Assembly (NCBI GenBank): GCA_025769875.1 | Contig: JAGFNK010000042.1 | Span: 62,001-126,000 of the forward strand | Source: Russula earlei | Taxonomy: Eukaryota > Basidiomycota > Agaricomycetes > Russulales > Russulaceae | DNA: 64,000 nucleotides | Reading direction: 5' to 3' | Part shown: piece by piece, positions 45,860 through 56,062 of the stretch | Position numbering within the stretch: the stretch's first letter is position 1 | How the letters are laid out: the number at the start of each line of letters is the position of its first letter | The notes under the pieces: model-generated | The model's database searches: none | Told to the model about the DNA's origin: nothing | What the model saw: the letters and a program-made list of their open reading frames with translations, nothing else | Translations under genes and position numbers: made by a program

Positions 45860-46836
45860 CTACGTATAGAATTTCCTATTTCCATTGGGTCCGAACAGGT
45901 CATACCGGATTTCCGGGAGCATCTATGCCTGAGAGATTAGAAACATAAGGTTGTCAATATCAGCATGACGCACCCGATCCTCAAGCAGTCGCAGACGCTC
46001 GTCGAGAGTATTGTTCAGCGTTATGCGACGTGACCCACTAACAAGTTTGACACCGCCGGCACTGTCCACCCATTAGATGGTTACTATACACGAATCTACG
46101 AACAAGGCGACTTACAGCTCGTCGCTCAGCGATGCGTCGAGCTCCAGCGCCACCTGACGCCCACTGATGTCATTATAGGTCTTCACCGCCGCGTCAAGGG
46201 TGCGAGCAACGATGGTCTTGTCCTTCGCGCGGACACACACCGTCGCTGACGGCTCGAGAATATAAAGGAGACCCTGCACGATGACGCGCTCGAGAAATTC
46301 GACGTAGCGCGCCTCGTCGTTGGCAAGCCGCGAGATTTGAGCACGGGCTGAGGCGAAGAGGCTTTGCAAGTGTTCCTCCCGACGATGTAGAAGCCGCAAT
46401 CGAGATTTGTTCGTCAACGTCGACTGGTGGCTATAGGAATGATCCGGAGAATTTTGCTAAGTCATTGGCAGTGGTGCAAGGAGGGGTGAAAGACGCACAT
46501 TTTTTGCGCCGTTTCTGCGCCCTTGCGCTTCTTTTCGAACTGGGCATCGATAGCCTGCTGTTCCTGCTTCACGAGCTTTGCCTGCCGGAACGAAGTGAGT
46601 TATCGCCAACAAAGAGTTACGATCAACCAGAGGACTTTGTCGATTGCGAATTCTTCGTCTGCCTTTACCTTAACCTCGCGAGCTTTCTCCAAGGCTTCTT
46701 GCTTGATGAACGCGACCTAAACGAAGAGGCAAGCCCACACGACTGTGTTAGCACACTAGGTAGGAGACACGCCATGACATACCATTTTGTTCATCTCACT
46801 AAGCACTTCTTCATCATTTAGTGGTCTGGATGCCAT
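45860..46836 (-). CDS. VMA4: V-type ATPase subunit E (Vma4)
   Basis: Subunit E forms the peripheral stalk of the vacuolar proton pump together with subunit G. Six minus-strand exons (46836-46783, 46716-46636, 46581-46499, 46430-46116, 46061-45974, 45922-45860) give 227 residues, the normal length. The N terminus is the typical MASRPLNDEEVLSEMNKMVA, then a long helix (IKQEALEKAREVKVKADEEF), TNKSRLRLLHRREEHLQSLF, and the C-terminal lobe with GGVKLVSGSRRITLNNTLDE and MLPEIRYDLFGP. Every junction closes in phase. It is head-to-head with the TPR gene and is enclosed with it by the inverted repeats. Confidence 0.95.
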
Positions 46837-47432
46837 TTTGAAAGAATGAGAGAGATTGAGGGTGGATTAGAGGAAGTGGCGGCCCGGTACGCTTGCCAGT
46901 ACGATCCAGTTTAGGAACAACATGATCGTCGAACCAAATCCTCACCTTCCCCCCCAGCCTCTACAGCGTCGGTTACACTATGCTCAACAAGCACAAGCCG
47001 CTGCGGGCGCAGGCAAACCTCCCAACGGTCAGCCGCTCGAGGTGGCCCCTCCCCCGCCGCCCCACACGTACGCTGCCGCGGTCGAGTTGGGCGACGCACA
47101 GACGACAGCAAAACGATTTCCGCGCACGCTTTCATCGCTCGCTCGTCACGCCGTCCCTTTGCCCCATGTTTCTTTTCCCACCGTTCCGATGTCACTACCG
47201 GAGTCTCAGCCCCGCTAGCAGTTGTCTCACCTCAAGCTGCCTCAGTTCCAGCTTTGCCCGCCACCCTGCCACCTCAGTTTCTGGCCCTCCCGCCGTCTCA
47301 GCCTCGCCCCCCACTACCTTAGCTTCGCCCTCTCCAGTCACAGTCTTGCCGACCACTGCCGCCTCCTTGTTGCTCACTGTCGCTGTCTCAGCCCCCATTC
47401 CTGCCTCTCATTTTTCTCTTCAACCGAGCGCA

Positions 47433-48257
47433 ATGCTCCCCAACAACAGACATATTACCAAACCCAGTGGCATGAGCCCTGCGAAGACATCTGACAAAGA
47501 AGATTTGTTAAGAGCGAGGGCTCTCAAACGTACAGAGCGCGTCGAGGCAGAGAAGCGCACGGAAGCAGTATGTTGTCACCGAGTCACGGAGCGGTGCCCT
47601 TCCACTTCGTGATGAATCTCAGTGACATGTTTCAGGGAAACGCTCACTTCCGTGCGGGTGAATACCTCAAGGCTATTGTAGAATACGATGCCGCTATTAT
47701 GATCCACGGTTCGAACCCAGCATATCTTTCAAACATGGCCGCAGCGTGGCTTAAGCTGGAAGTTCTATTCCAGCGTTTGCAGCTATCGTTGCATACGAGA
47801 ATGGATAAGTGACACGCAATGCGACTTGAAGGTACGACCATGCGGAGGCTTCTGCTGGAGAGGATCTCGTTCTCGACCCCCGCTTCACGAAAGCGCGTTA
47901 TCGTCGTGGCCTTGCGCGCAAGGGAAACCTCGAGCTTGCCCGCGCTGCTGTCGGTACGTGTGACCCTCCTCACCTGGCCTGCCGCTGATGCCAGCAGCAC
48001 GCCACACGCGGCGTTTCACATCATCTCCCCTTCCACTCGCGCACTTACACATGCCATCGCCACCTGCAGTGGAGGAAGCCCCTTCATGGCTATCGCAAGG
48101 CGCTGGCACTAGCAATGCACAAGCCGACCACACCCTCCACCTCTGTCGACAATGCCATGCTGCCTTCCGCAGAGCTCACCACTCAATGCGACAAAGCCAA
48201 TGGCACGCCGGCGACTGCAGCAGCAGAAGCAGCAGCTATGCGTTGCACCACCACGAG
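47433..48257 (+). CDS. Tetratricopeptide-repeat protein, model incomplete
   Basis: Supported exons are 47433 (or ATG 47472) to 47567, 47636-47761, 47832-47953 and 48070-48257. A charged helix (DLLRARALKRTERVEAEKRT) leads into TPR motifs: GNAHFRAGEYLKAIVEYDAA with YLSNMAAAWLKLE, then DHAEASAGEDLVLDPRFTKA with RYRRGLARKGNLELARAAV. Exon 4 holds a Cys/His-rich patch (CRQCHAAFRRAHHS...QWHAGDC) that recalls a degenerate MYND finger. The 47761/47832 junction leaves one surplus base, and no convincing exon after 48257 was found, so the 3' end is open. TPR proteins of this layout usually bind chaperones or partner proteins; no specific role can be given. An open leader frame runs upstream to 46980. 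Confidence 0.55.
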
Positions 48258-49086
48258 GTACGACGACAGAATGGTGCACGCACATGTGCACGCCTTGCCT
48301 CTCTCCACTACTGGCTGGTCAACGCTCACGCCACCTAGTCCCGCCTTCTTGCCACGCGCACCAGCATGCGATGACCTCGAGCGCCCCATCATCCCCCCTT
48401 TTGTAGCCAGTAGTTCAAGCCTGCTTGGTCAGTCGCAAGCTCACTTTCTTCTTGCACGACGGAGGACCTCGGGACAGCCGCAGTTATGACGACACTACAC
48501 GGGCATATGGCTGACACTCCACTCTCGACAGTTTGACTGGGGACAGTCAAAATTTCATGCCCCTGGGTGGGAGATGTATAGTGGATTGCGGCTGGCCACG
48601 GAATTCGCTCTTACATGGGTACATCATCGCCCCCATCGTGTGTCCTGTCACCTCCAGGTTGCCCTCGCGTCACGTCCCTCGACCACGTTCTCAAGAGCTC
48701 GCCGCCACCGATCGCCACGTGCCAGCGCAGCCACCGGAGACGACGCCTCGACGCCTCGTGTCGTCCGGTCTGACCCCTTCCACTGGCTTTGATTTCCTTT
48801 CATATGCCTGCCTGTCTTTCAGGCCTTTCCTGTCCCTTGGCTCCTCTCTTGTATATAAAAGCATATCTCGAATACAGGGAGTGGCCCTCTTGTTCCCTTC
48901 TTTGTATGTGCCCGAGCGGATCTGACTGAACGAATGCACGCAAACGTCGTCTCCTTCGTGCCCGCTGGGTTGCAAGTCACTCGAATGTTCCTGCAATCAG
49001 GGATTCTTGCGCTTGACCGGCGTGCGTTTTTGTTTTCATTTTTGCGCGTTCTCTCTCATTCTCATTCCCCTCTTCCTTCCCTCCAA
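48258..49086. other. Region downstream of the TPR gene, 3' structure unresolved
   Basis: Coding-like but disordered frames occur to about 48490, and the last TPR-gene exon may lie here. From 48550 to 49086 I see no supportable gene. Confidence 0.4.
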
Positions 49087-49388
49087 TGTTAAAGAGTGTA
49101 TGTATAGAGCCATGAAGCAATAATCCCGTCTGATAATTGCTGGCTCTTCCTTCGTCAAAACTATTCTCTGTCATGTTTTCGCAGGTGGGGCAATCTGGAA
49201 CAGAGGCGCCGCACATCTCACTTCACCCACGCTAGGCTTTCGTCTCACTCGCCAGAATGAGGGCGTATATTCTCTCGTAAGCGGGCCGACATAAGTCTCT
49301 CGATTGTTGGCCGAAGTGCAGAGGCGGACGTTGAAAATACACCCTGGTGCGCTTGTGAATGTCTTGAAAAATGGCGAGTCCCAAACCC
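49087..49388 (-). repeat. Inverted repeat, right copy (~300 bp)
   Basis: Reverse complement of 45547-45847 with scattered substitutions and a small indel near 49170. It lies 260 bp left of the Mutator-like element. The two copies enclose VMA4 and the TPR gene. Confidence 0.85.
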
Positions 49389-49649
49389 AGGCAACCGATG
49401 TTTCCAGCCCCCCTGACAATGGTTCGAAAATCCATCCGTCCCCCAAAAGAGTTCACTCAAATGCTTACTATACTCACGGCTGCGTTGCCAAAGCCAGAAT
49501 GATATCGCCATTCTGTATTGCCATGCAACTTACACTGAGTTACTGTGTGAGCCGAACCTTAACCCGGCTATCCGTCGGCTGTCTTCAATTGGCCCCACCA
49601 GGTATATTTGTAAGAATTCCTTTTATGGAAATGTGAGTTTTGGGGGGGG

Positions 49650-49755
49650 GACAAGTTGTCAGTTGCGTACTTTTAGCGGTGGTTAGATGATCAAAAATTA
49701 CTATAAAAGGTGATTGGGTCGGCAAGATAATCGGGGCTTCAATCACGCATGTAAA
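49650..49755. repeat. MULE left terminal inverted repeat
   Basis: Pairs with 52931-53036 in inverted orientation. It keeps CpG at several positions (GGGTCGGC, AATCGGGG, TCACGCAT) that read CA or TG in the right copy. Confidence 0.8.
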
Positions 49756-49820
49756 TGACACCAAAGTATTTTCTAAATCACTTATTTAATGACTTATTTA
49801 TTATGTATCTTGAAAATAAA

Positions 49821-52800
49821 TTACAATACAAATAAAGATTTTCTATTGTAAGGATCAGCAGAAGATGAGGCCGCTAGAATAGGCAGCGGTGCGAGTCCGA
49901 AGGGACATGGTGCAAGGGAGGTGGTGGCATCTGAGGGAGGGGGGTTCCAAGGGGGGTTCTGAGGGAGGGGGGTTTGAGACGGCGGTTCCCTGAGGGCACG
50001 TGTGCGTGCATTCGCGGCGGCAGATGTTGCATCGGGCTTGGTGCACTTGCCCGACCGTTCGCCCCCGGCATATGGATCATCGTGAACACGGCGGTGCTTT
50101 CCCTTAGCGACGCCGATGCTTTGCGCTGTAAGTCCCTGTGTGTTGGGGAGACTGGTCTGTTGTTTTGGGCCCCATTTGACACCCATACGCTTGGCTGTCT
50201 CCGTCCACATATGCTGATTGGGCGCAATTACCTCTTTATCGGGTAAGACCTTGAAACCTTGAATTATATTAATTGCGGCTGCCAAACTGTATTTGGCGGC
50301 CCGGGCGGCCTCGACGATCTCTGCTGATTGATTAGTATCCTCAAGCCTAGATGCGAGATCGCGTGATAACGATATGATCTCCTGTGAGAGAGATACTAGG
50401 CTCTCCCTTGGCCTGGTGGATGGGGATGGTGGGTCAGGGGATCTATTTGCATTCTCTGTGGGAGCTTTTTGGGTGCTCTCTTCAGGACAGAGGTGGGGAA
50501 AGTGGATGTAGATTGCTGCAATGTGTTTGCAGAATCTAATCTGTGGATAATCTGTGCAATCACAAGTCGACTTCATCAGATCGATTGAGTAAAACTCGCC
50601 AGACCAGGATTGTGAAGTGACGTGAAAGCAGATCTCATCGAATTGCGAAATCGAATCTTGTGATATGCTCTCGGCACGGGCGAAAAGTTTCCGACGCCTG
50701 TCAGCCGCCAGGTCCCGACCATCGAGCCTGACTTGCTGACGTTCGTGCCTGTTTTGGTAATACGGCACCATTCGATGCACTAGCACAAATAAGATTCAAT
50801 CGATCCGCCGATTGCGCTTGCCATCGAGCCAGTGTGATTTGAGGATGTGATGATATCTAAAAAATGATTAGGTCATCTTATCTTTGGATCAGTTGGAACA
50901 CATACGCTTCAATCAACATATTTGTGTCCCCTTCCTCAAAGATATGCCGATTTTTCCGGAAAACCATGGACCACATATGGACCACAGGCATCCATTCACA
51001 CCCAAGGTAGTTCACAAAACTTTGTGGGACCTGAGGATCAGTGGAGATCTCCTCCCAGATTTGCAGAAAGTCGGCCTGATCATCTGTATGTACCCATCTC
51101 TTGATCTTATCCCACAGATCAGGAAATTCGGTTGTATTGAAGTGTGATCGCATCGCGCGCAACACGTGCCATTTGCAAAGCCATATCCGACTTCCCGGAT
51201 AAGCAATCTTGAGGGCGGCAATCTGCATGGCATCACGATCTGTCATAATAATAGACGGCCGGATAGCCGGACTGGCATCCCTGACCCAACGGACAAAAAA
51301 GGAAATTGTGTCCGTTGTTCCATTGGATGCCAGCATCCAGGCAACAGGCACACCTGTCCGGAAAAGGTAAGCGCGCTAAATTGACATTTAGTAAATATTA
51401 CGCACCATGTCCCCAGTGATCCCGCGCGATCATGGTAAATAATAAAAAGTCCGGATATTGAGTAATATTATGAGTTGCGTCAATACCGATGAAGCCGTTC
51501 CCGAGGCGGCGGAATGCCTCCATTTGGAAAGGGGTCTGGATGCATAACACATATGCATCCTCCTGCAGATTTGACTGAGATGGGGCACTGTGCAGCCTAT
51601 CTTTGTAAAATACATTTGTATTTTCATCTCTCAATCTGTCCAACCAGAGCCTGGTGGAGATGGCATCCTCTGGATGCAGCCTGATATTGTTATCTTCAAT
51701 TTTTCAGGCCATGTGGCTCACATCCCAAAGCAAGATGAATTGGTCTTGGCTGCCATCAGGTGATGAATCCTGAATATCATGTACCTTTCAATTCATTAGG
51801 TTAGCAATTAAAAATAAATTCAATGCACACTTACTATTTCCCATGGATCAACTGTCACAAGAACCGGCTCTTCGGACCGGACCGGCAACCGGACAAGCCT
51901 ACCCGGACAGACCTCACGATTCCCGCGCGTTTTAATGACTCATCTAGCCTCGCATGCACCAGCACCTTCCAGCGTGCTCTAGTCTCGATTGCCTCATTGT
52001 TACCGTGTGTCTACTATTTGATATAGGATACACTGTCTATATAAACCTGTTTGTAACAGAGAACAAGCCCTAAGCTTGTTCTCCTGTGAAATATCACTGG
52101 ATTTCGAACTTCAGGACTTGTAGGCTTGCAAGACATCAAGCACTTCGTCTAGAACTTCTCCTACTCATAAGCCTTCTCAACACGAAGACTTATTCGTAGT
52201 TTCCCTTCTCCGCGGAACATATTTGCTTCGGCGATATCGTCTCCGAGATCCCCGAAATTCGCGAAGACTTAGTATCTCGCTCGACTCACTGCGCTCGTCT
52301 CGCGCGTGAACCGATTTGTCAGCGACACCGCCCCCAGTCGGTGACATCAACCTTCCTTGACAACAAGGATCTAATTTTATCACATGCTATGCATGACATT
52401 CATGTGTAAGCAGATTAGCAATTCCGATTTCATGGTTATGCTTGCTTGCATATTGTCCAAGAATGGTAGGTGCATCCATGTAAGATTTGATGACTATTTG
52501 GCAACAGCAACCTGTCTTCTTGATCTCAGATCTCCGTGTGCAATCAGGGTGCTTTTTTACATAATGCAAAGCTCCTCTGGATAGTTGGTGGGAACAGATG
52601 AAAACCTTTTTTGTCCATCCCTGCCCATGTTCAGTGCTAGATGTAATCAATTCAATCGCATGAGCCAGTTCTTCTTGCCAGTGCCATGTGTCAAAATCGG
52701 CTGCTGTTGGCCATTCCATGGGGTATCCACCATGCTCCCAGTCATAATTAAAATCTCCCCTCTTTCCAGAATTGGCAATGATCTTTGAAGGGGCATGCCT

Positions 52801-52848
52801 GAACTTTAAACATTGTGTTGCAGATGGGGTGGATGATGCACCAGTCAA
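49821..52848 (-). pseudogene. MULE transposase with SWIM zinc finger, inactivated
   Basis: Minus-strand pieces in order. 52848-52387 codes an N-terminal zinc/FLYWCH-like DNA-binding region (KKVFICSHQLSRGALHYVKK, then Cys/His). 51643-51399 holds the first catalytic Asp (FIGIDATHNITQYPDFLLFT). After an intact 56-nt intron, 51351-50894 holds IIMTDRDAMQIAALKIAYPG and IWLCKWHVLRAM, the MULE core. After a further intron, 50837-49821 carries the SWIM finger (CDCTDYPQIRFCKHI) and a Pro-rich tail. A TGA at 50796-50798 breaks the last exon and a TAG ends the N-terminal piece near 52387. The solo LTR separates N terminus and core. Confidence 0.8.
51853..52346. mobile_element. Solo LTR, 494 bp, target duplication TCAAC
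   Basis: The sequence begins TGTCAC and ends GTGACA, an inverted 6-bp terminus of the TG...CA type. It is flanked directly by TCAAC at 51848-51852 and at 52347-52351. A TATA-like motif (CTATATAAAC) lies at about 52037-52046, in the place expected of an LTR promoter. There is no internal coding region, so it is a recombination remnant of an LTR retrotransposon. It is unrelated in sequence to the 236-bp copia LTRs at 55755 and 60363. Confidence 0.85.
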
Positions 52849-52930
52849 TTAGGAACAGGATAACATTTGTTTTTGATTTGGTGAGGTAAAAGGTAAGTAG
52901 TTATGTTACTGTTAACTCACTTATATGTGT

Positions 52931-53036
52931 AATTTAATGTGTGATTGAACCCCCAATTCTCTTGCTGACCCAATTGCCTTTTATGGCAATTCTTGATCAT
53001 CCAACCCACCGCTAAAAGTCAAAAGCTCAAGTTGTC
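52931..53036. repeat. MULE right terminal inverted repeat
   Basis: Inverted partner of 49650-49755; most differences are CpG to CA or TG. Confidence 0.8.
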
Positions 53037-53149
53037 AATCACTAGGCTATCATGCGAGCCTCAAACCGAGAAGAACTTATCCAGATCAATGCTAGTAGGC
53101 ACTCTCTATTCACTCTTCTCCTGGGCACCTTTTTACCTGTTTGCTTCTG

Positions 53150-55104
53150 TAGATCCAAAGAACTGGACATGGACCTGTGGCAATTGGCGTAAAGCCCGCC
53201 GTCGTTGGAGGGTCTTCGCAGATGAGGCGCGGAAGTTTCAACCTGGGACTGAACCCTTCAATATATGCGACCTTGCCTTTCCGTACACCAAAAGGATGCT
53301 TGTTCGCGAGTGCTACCGAGAGGCTGAGGAAGTTGTTTGGCGTCATGACGGTCCGCCACCCTTATGGAGGTATCATTTTTACCGGTTAACCTGGGATCGG
53401 TAAGCACACAGTTCTGGTCTCGTTGCTGTGAGAATCAGAAACAGTCTCTCCAGGTAAAACGGTCTTCCTTTGGTACCTGCTTGTCCGCCTCTTGCAGGAC
53501 AACCAAAACATATTGTTCATCCCTGATGCGCACAGAGCATTCCTCTTTTACCTTGGTAGCGTCTATACGCTTCCAGGCATTGTAGATGGAGAAGAAGACC
53601 TTCCCGAAAATCTTAAGGGTGGTTATCTATGGCTTCTGTTCGACATTCCTAATGCATCCTCTCCCGTCCCACCGGTGGTGGATTCCCCACTATGCTTCCC
53701 AATCCAAGCCCCGGCTCCGAACCCTGAACATTACTCTACTTGGCGCGAGGATCGGGCTCCACTTTACACCGCCTTGCCGCTTTGGTGAGGAAGGGGTGAG
53801 AGATTTTTGTCTATTTTCCCTTGGAAATATCAACTTGTTTCTCAGATTAGAACTGGATAACGAATTTGAGGATTTCAAAACTCGTTTGAAGAAATACTTG
53901 AAGTCGTGGCGTGCTACCTCCCCATCTGCCTATCCCACCGATACGGATCCGATTCGCTTTCACTTCTCATATATCAGATCACTTCATGGAGAAAACCCGC
54001 CAAAGCTCAATAAAGCGATTGATGATATCCTGAAAAACGCCGTCACGTATTTCGGATACGTCGCCCGGGACATCTTCCGAGCGGTGCTCTATAACTTTGA
54101 GGACGTCCATAATCACGTCATAGCCGCACTCGATGAGTCACCTAAAATTCTCGATAAGGTGTTGCGTGGGGCCGTACATCGCAATAAGCTCTTAACGAAC
54201 CGGTTCTCCCAACGCCCCATTGTTATCAAATCTCGTCGCAAGGTTGGGCTTGATGTGGAATGGAAGATTGACTTCAGGACGGTCTGGGTAGGAAGGGTGG
54301 TGATGCTCAAATTCCGGGATTATAAGGAAGCACGTGTCCGCGACCTCATCTCGTATCTCAAAAGTGTTCCTCAAGGGGCAACACTTGCAGCATGGCTTTT
54401 CGAAGCCTATGCCCATAGGACGATCGTCGCGGGTGTCAATTGTCAGCCAATGAGGAAGATGACGTTTCTTTCCAGTCCTTCTCCGAAGTTCGTCTTCCAA
54501 TCGGCTGGGTCATCGCAATCGCCATCCCCCCCCCCCCCCTTGGTCGGTGGTCAAACTGAAAGAAGTGGAGTTCTCCATTTTGCCGAACAAAGTCTCTCCA
54601 AATGTGTACTACAGGCCTTGTGCCCCCAACTTCCCCCTCATCGATGCGTTCATCGTTTCGCATGATGACAACCCGAACACTATGCATCTCTGGGTCCTAC
54701 AAATGACTACTTCGAAGAAGCACCGGGGTTCGCGGAAGGGCTATGCCAAGATTGGCGAGATCATTGATACCCTCTGCTTACAAGTCAATGAGACCAATGC
54801 GGACCGTCAAGCGACACTGCGTGTCACAGACAAGCCAAGTTCTGGCTCACCAGGCTCGTCACCGCAACGGAAGAAGCGAAAATTGAACGTGGCTGCGTCG
54901 TCGTCAGCGAAGGAGCTGGCAACTGTCGAGGTTCATTATGTGCTCGTCTGCCCTCAAGACCCTGACTCGGACGAAATGACCGAATGGCGTTTACCGAAGG
55001 GTTGGAATGACACGAGTGGCGGAAACGGGTATCTTCTGGAGATCCCCCTTGAAGTGTGTCTCCTGCCGTCTGGTTTTGCCCTTGCTCACGCTTGCTCTCC
55101 CTAG
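53150..55104 (+). pseudogene. Crinkler/RHS-like P-loop plus nuclease-type gene, disrupted
   Basis: Plus-strand pieces match the large basidiomycete Crinkler/RHS-like family, in which a P-loop NTPase precedes a restriction-type nuclease domain. 53150-53399 leads into the Walker A loop, which is split by an intron (53400-53453). The helix after it is VFLWYLLVRLLQ. A TAA at 53387-53389 falls inside the loop. A C-terminal region (about 54560-55100) has PLIDAFIVSHD and LWVLQMTTSKKH, the spacing of a PD-(D/E)xK-like nuclease core. Further damage: the junction 53784/53846 would create a stop, and a 14-base C run at 54526-54539 separates frames. The 5' end begins about 110 bp from the MULE, so N-terminal sequence may be missing. 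The family is inferred from overall pattern. Confidence 0.65.
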
Positions 55105-55749
55105 TCACCCAATTAGTACATGATAAATGCTCTTGCAGAGCCCATGATTGACGATTGAAACATGAGGACTTCAATTGTTCGAGCCGCCAGCATGAAGTTC
55201 AACAAGACCTATTTTACAGATGCCTTGTAGCGCAGTCGGGACGCACGGGTGTGTACGTGACGCTTGTTACCTGACCCGGTAGAGAGAGAAGGGAGGAACA
55301 AGCCCAGCGGTAAACATAACGCAGACGCGATGAGAACTTCCGGACGTCTTGAGGCAATCAGAGAATGAGAAAGGAAAAGGGATTGTGAAGTAGCTAGGGT
55401 ATTAAATACAGAAGGATATCAAAGGAGAGCGCGAGATGAATGGAAGGGTGCATGAAGGACTGCACAAGATATGAAACACGAAGACGAGGAGATCATACGA
55501 AATAAACTGAAATTCCCGCGGCTACTTTATATATATATATATATATAGATGAAGTCCACCTGCTTTGCAAGCTGTGCTTTCATGTGTGACCACTTGTGTG
55601 TTCCCTATGTGCTCTCCCCCCTCCCCTCTCCTTTGCACAGTGCTAACTATGTCTTCCAGGTCTAGGTTGTGCCATGTGCATGTGTGAGGGAGAGACCATT
55701 GACCCCTTGTAAGTGTCTTGATGGTTGTGTCATCAGGGGAGGGGGGGAG
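55105..55749. other. Intergenic region with (TA)n tract, no gene seen
   Basis: A TA dinucleotide repeat lies at 55528-55547. From about 55550 the sequence becomes CpG-poor and TG-rich, and the same composition resumes right of the copia element at 60604. The copia element therefore landed in older repeat DNA. Confidence 0.55.
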
Positions 55750-55754
55750 GATGG

Positions 55755-55990
55755 TGTTGGAAACGCAGCCACCGCGTGGCAGAGAAACGGACCGAACGGA
55801 CCGCATAGTTAGAACGCCGTGTTGATACCACTGTTCCTTTTTCCTCAGTCTTTCATATACAAGACTGAGGTCAGTAGCACATTCCTTTACCATTTACATA
55901 TACTCATTATGTACATAGCCTTCGTCCAACAGGTTAGCTTACTAACCTAATATCAGTCTTTCATATACAAGACTGAGCCTTCGTCCAACA
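55755..55990 (+). repeat. Copia 5' LTR with three hairpins
   Basis: Contains two copies of a perfect 8-bp stem with loop TCATATAC (TCAGTCTT...AAGACTGA, in 55843-55870 and 55953-55976) and a third stem AGGTTAG...CTAACCT at 55931-55948. The 15-bp phrase GCCTTCGTCCAACAG also occurs twice, at about 55919 and overlapping the LTR end. Confidence 0.93.
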
Positions 55991-56062
55991 GATTATGAGA
56001 CCTGTCTGTCTCTGAAAGCTAAATCACTTCCATAAACAGCCAACATTTCGTAACAACGTAAC

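Larger units (their letters stand above)
49650..53036 (-). mobile_element. Mutator-like element (MULE) with TIRs
   Basis: The left end (49650-49755) and right end (52931-53036) are inverted copies of about 105 bp. Both contain CTTTTAGCGGTGG, ATAAAAGG, ATTGGGTC and TTCAATCAC in the same order. Between them lies a minus-strand transposase with MULE domains and a SWIM zinc finger. A solo LTR is nested at 51853-52346, so the original element was about 2.9 kb. No 9-bp target duplication is evident, and the transposase carries stops, so the element is inactive. Confidence 0.85.

Noticed and set aside
47700..47725. A tRNA-like T-arm phrase (GGTTCGAACCC)
   Set aside because: It lies inside the first TPR exon with matching codons, and no acceptor stem, D-arm or anticodon arm could be placed around it.
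49641..49650. Target duplication of the Mutator-like element
   Set aside because: The 9 bases left of the left TIR are mostly G and do not match the bases right of 53036.
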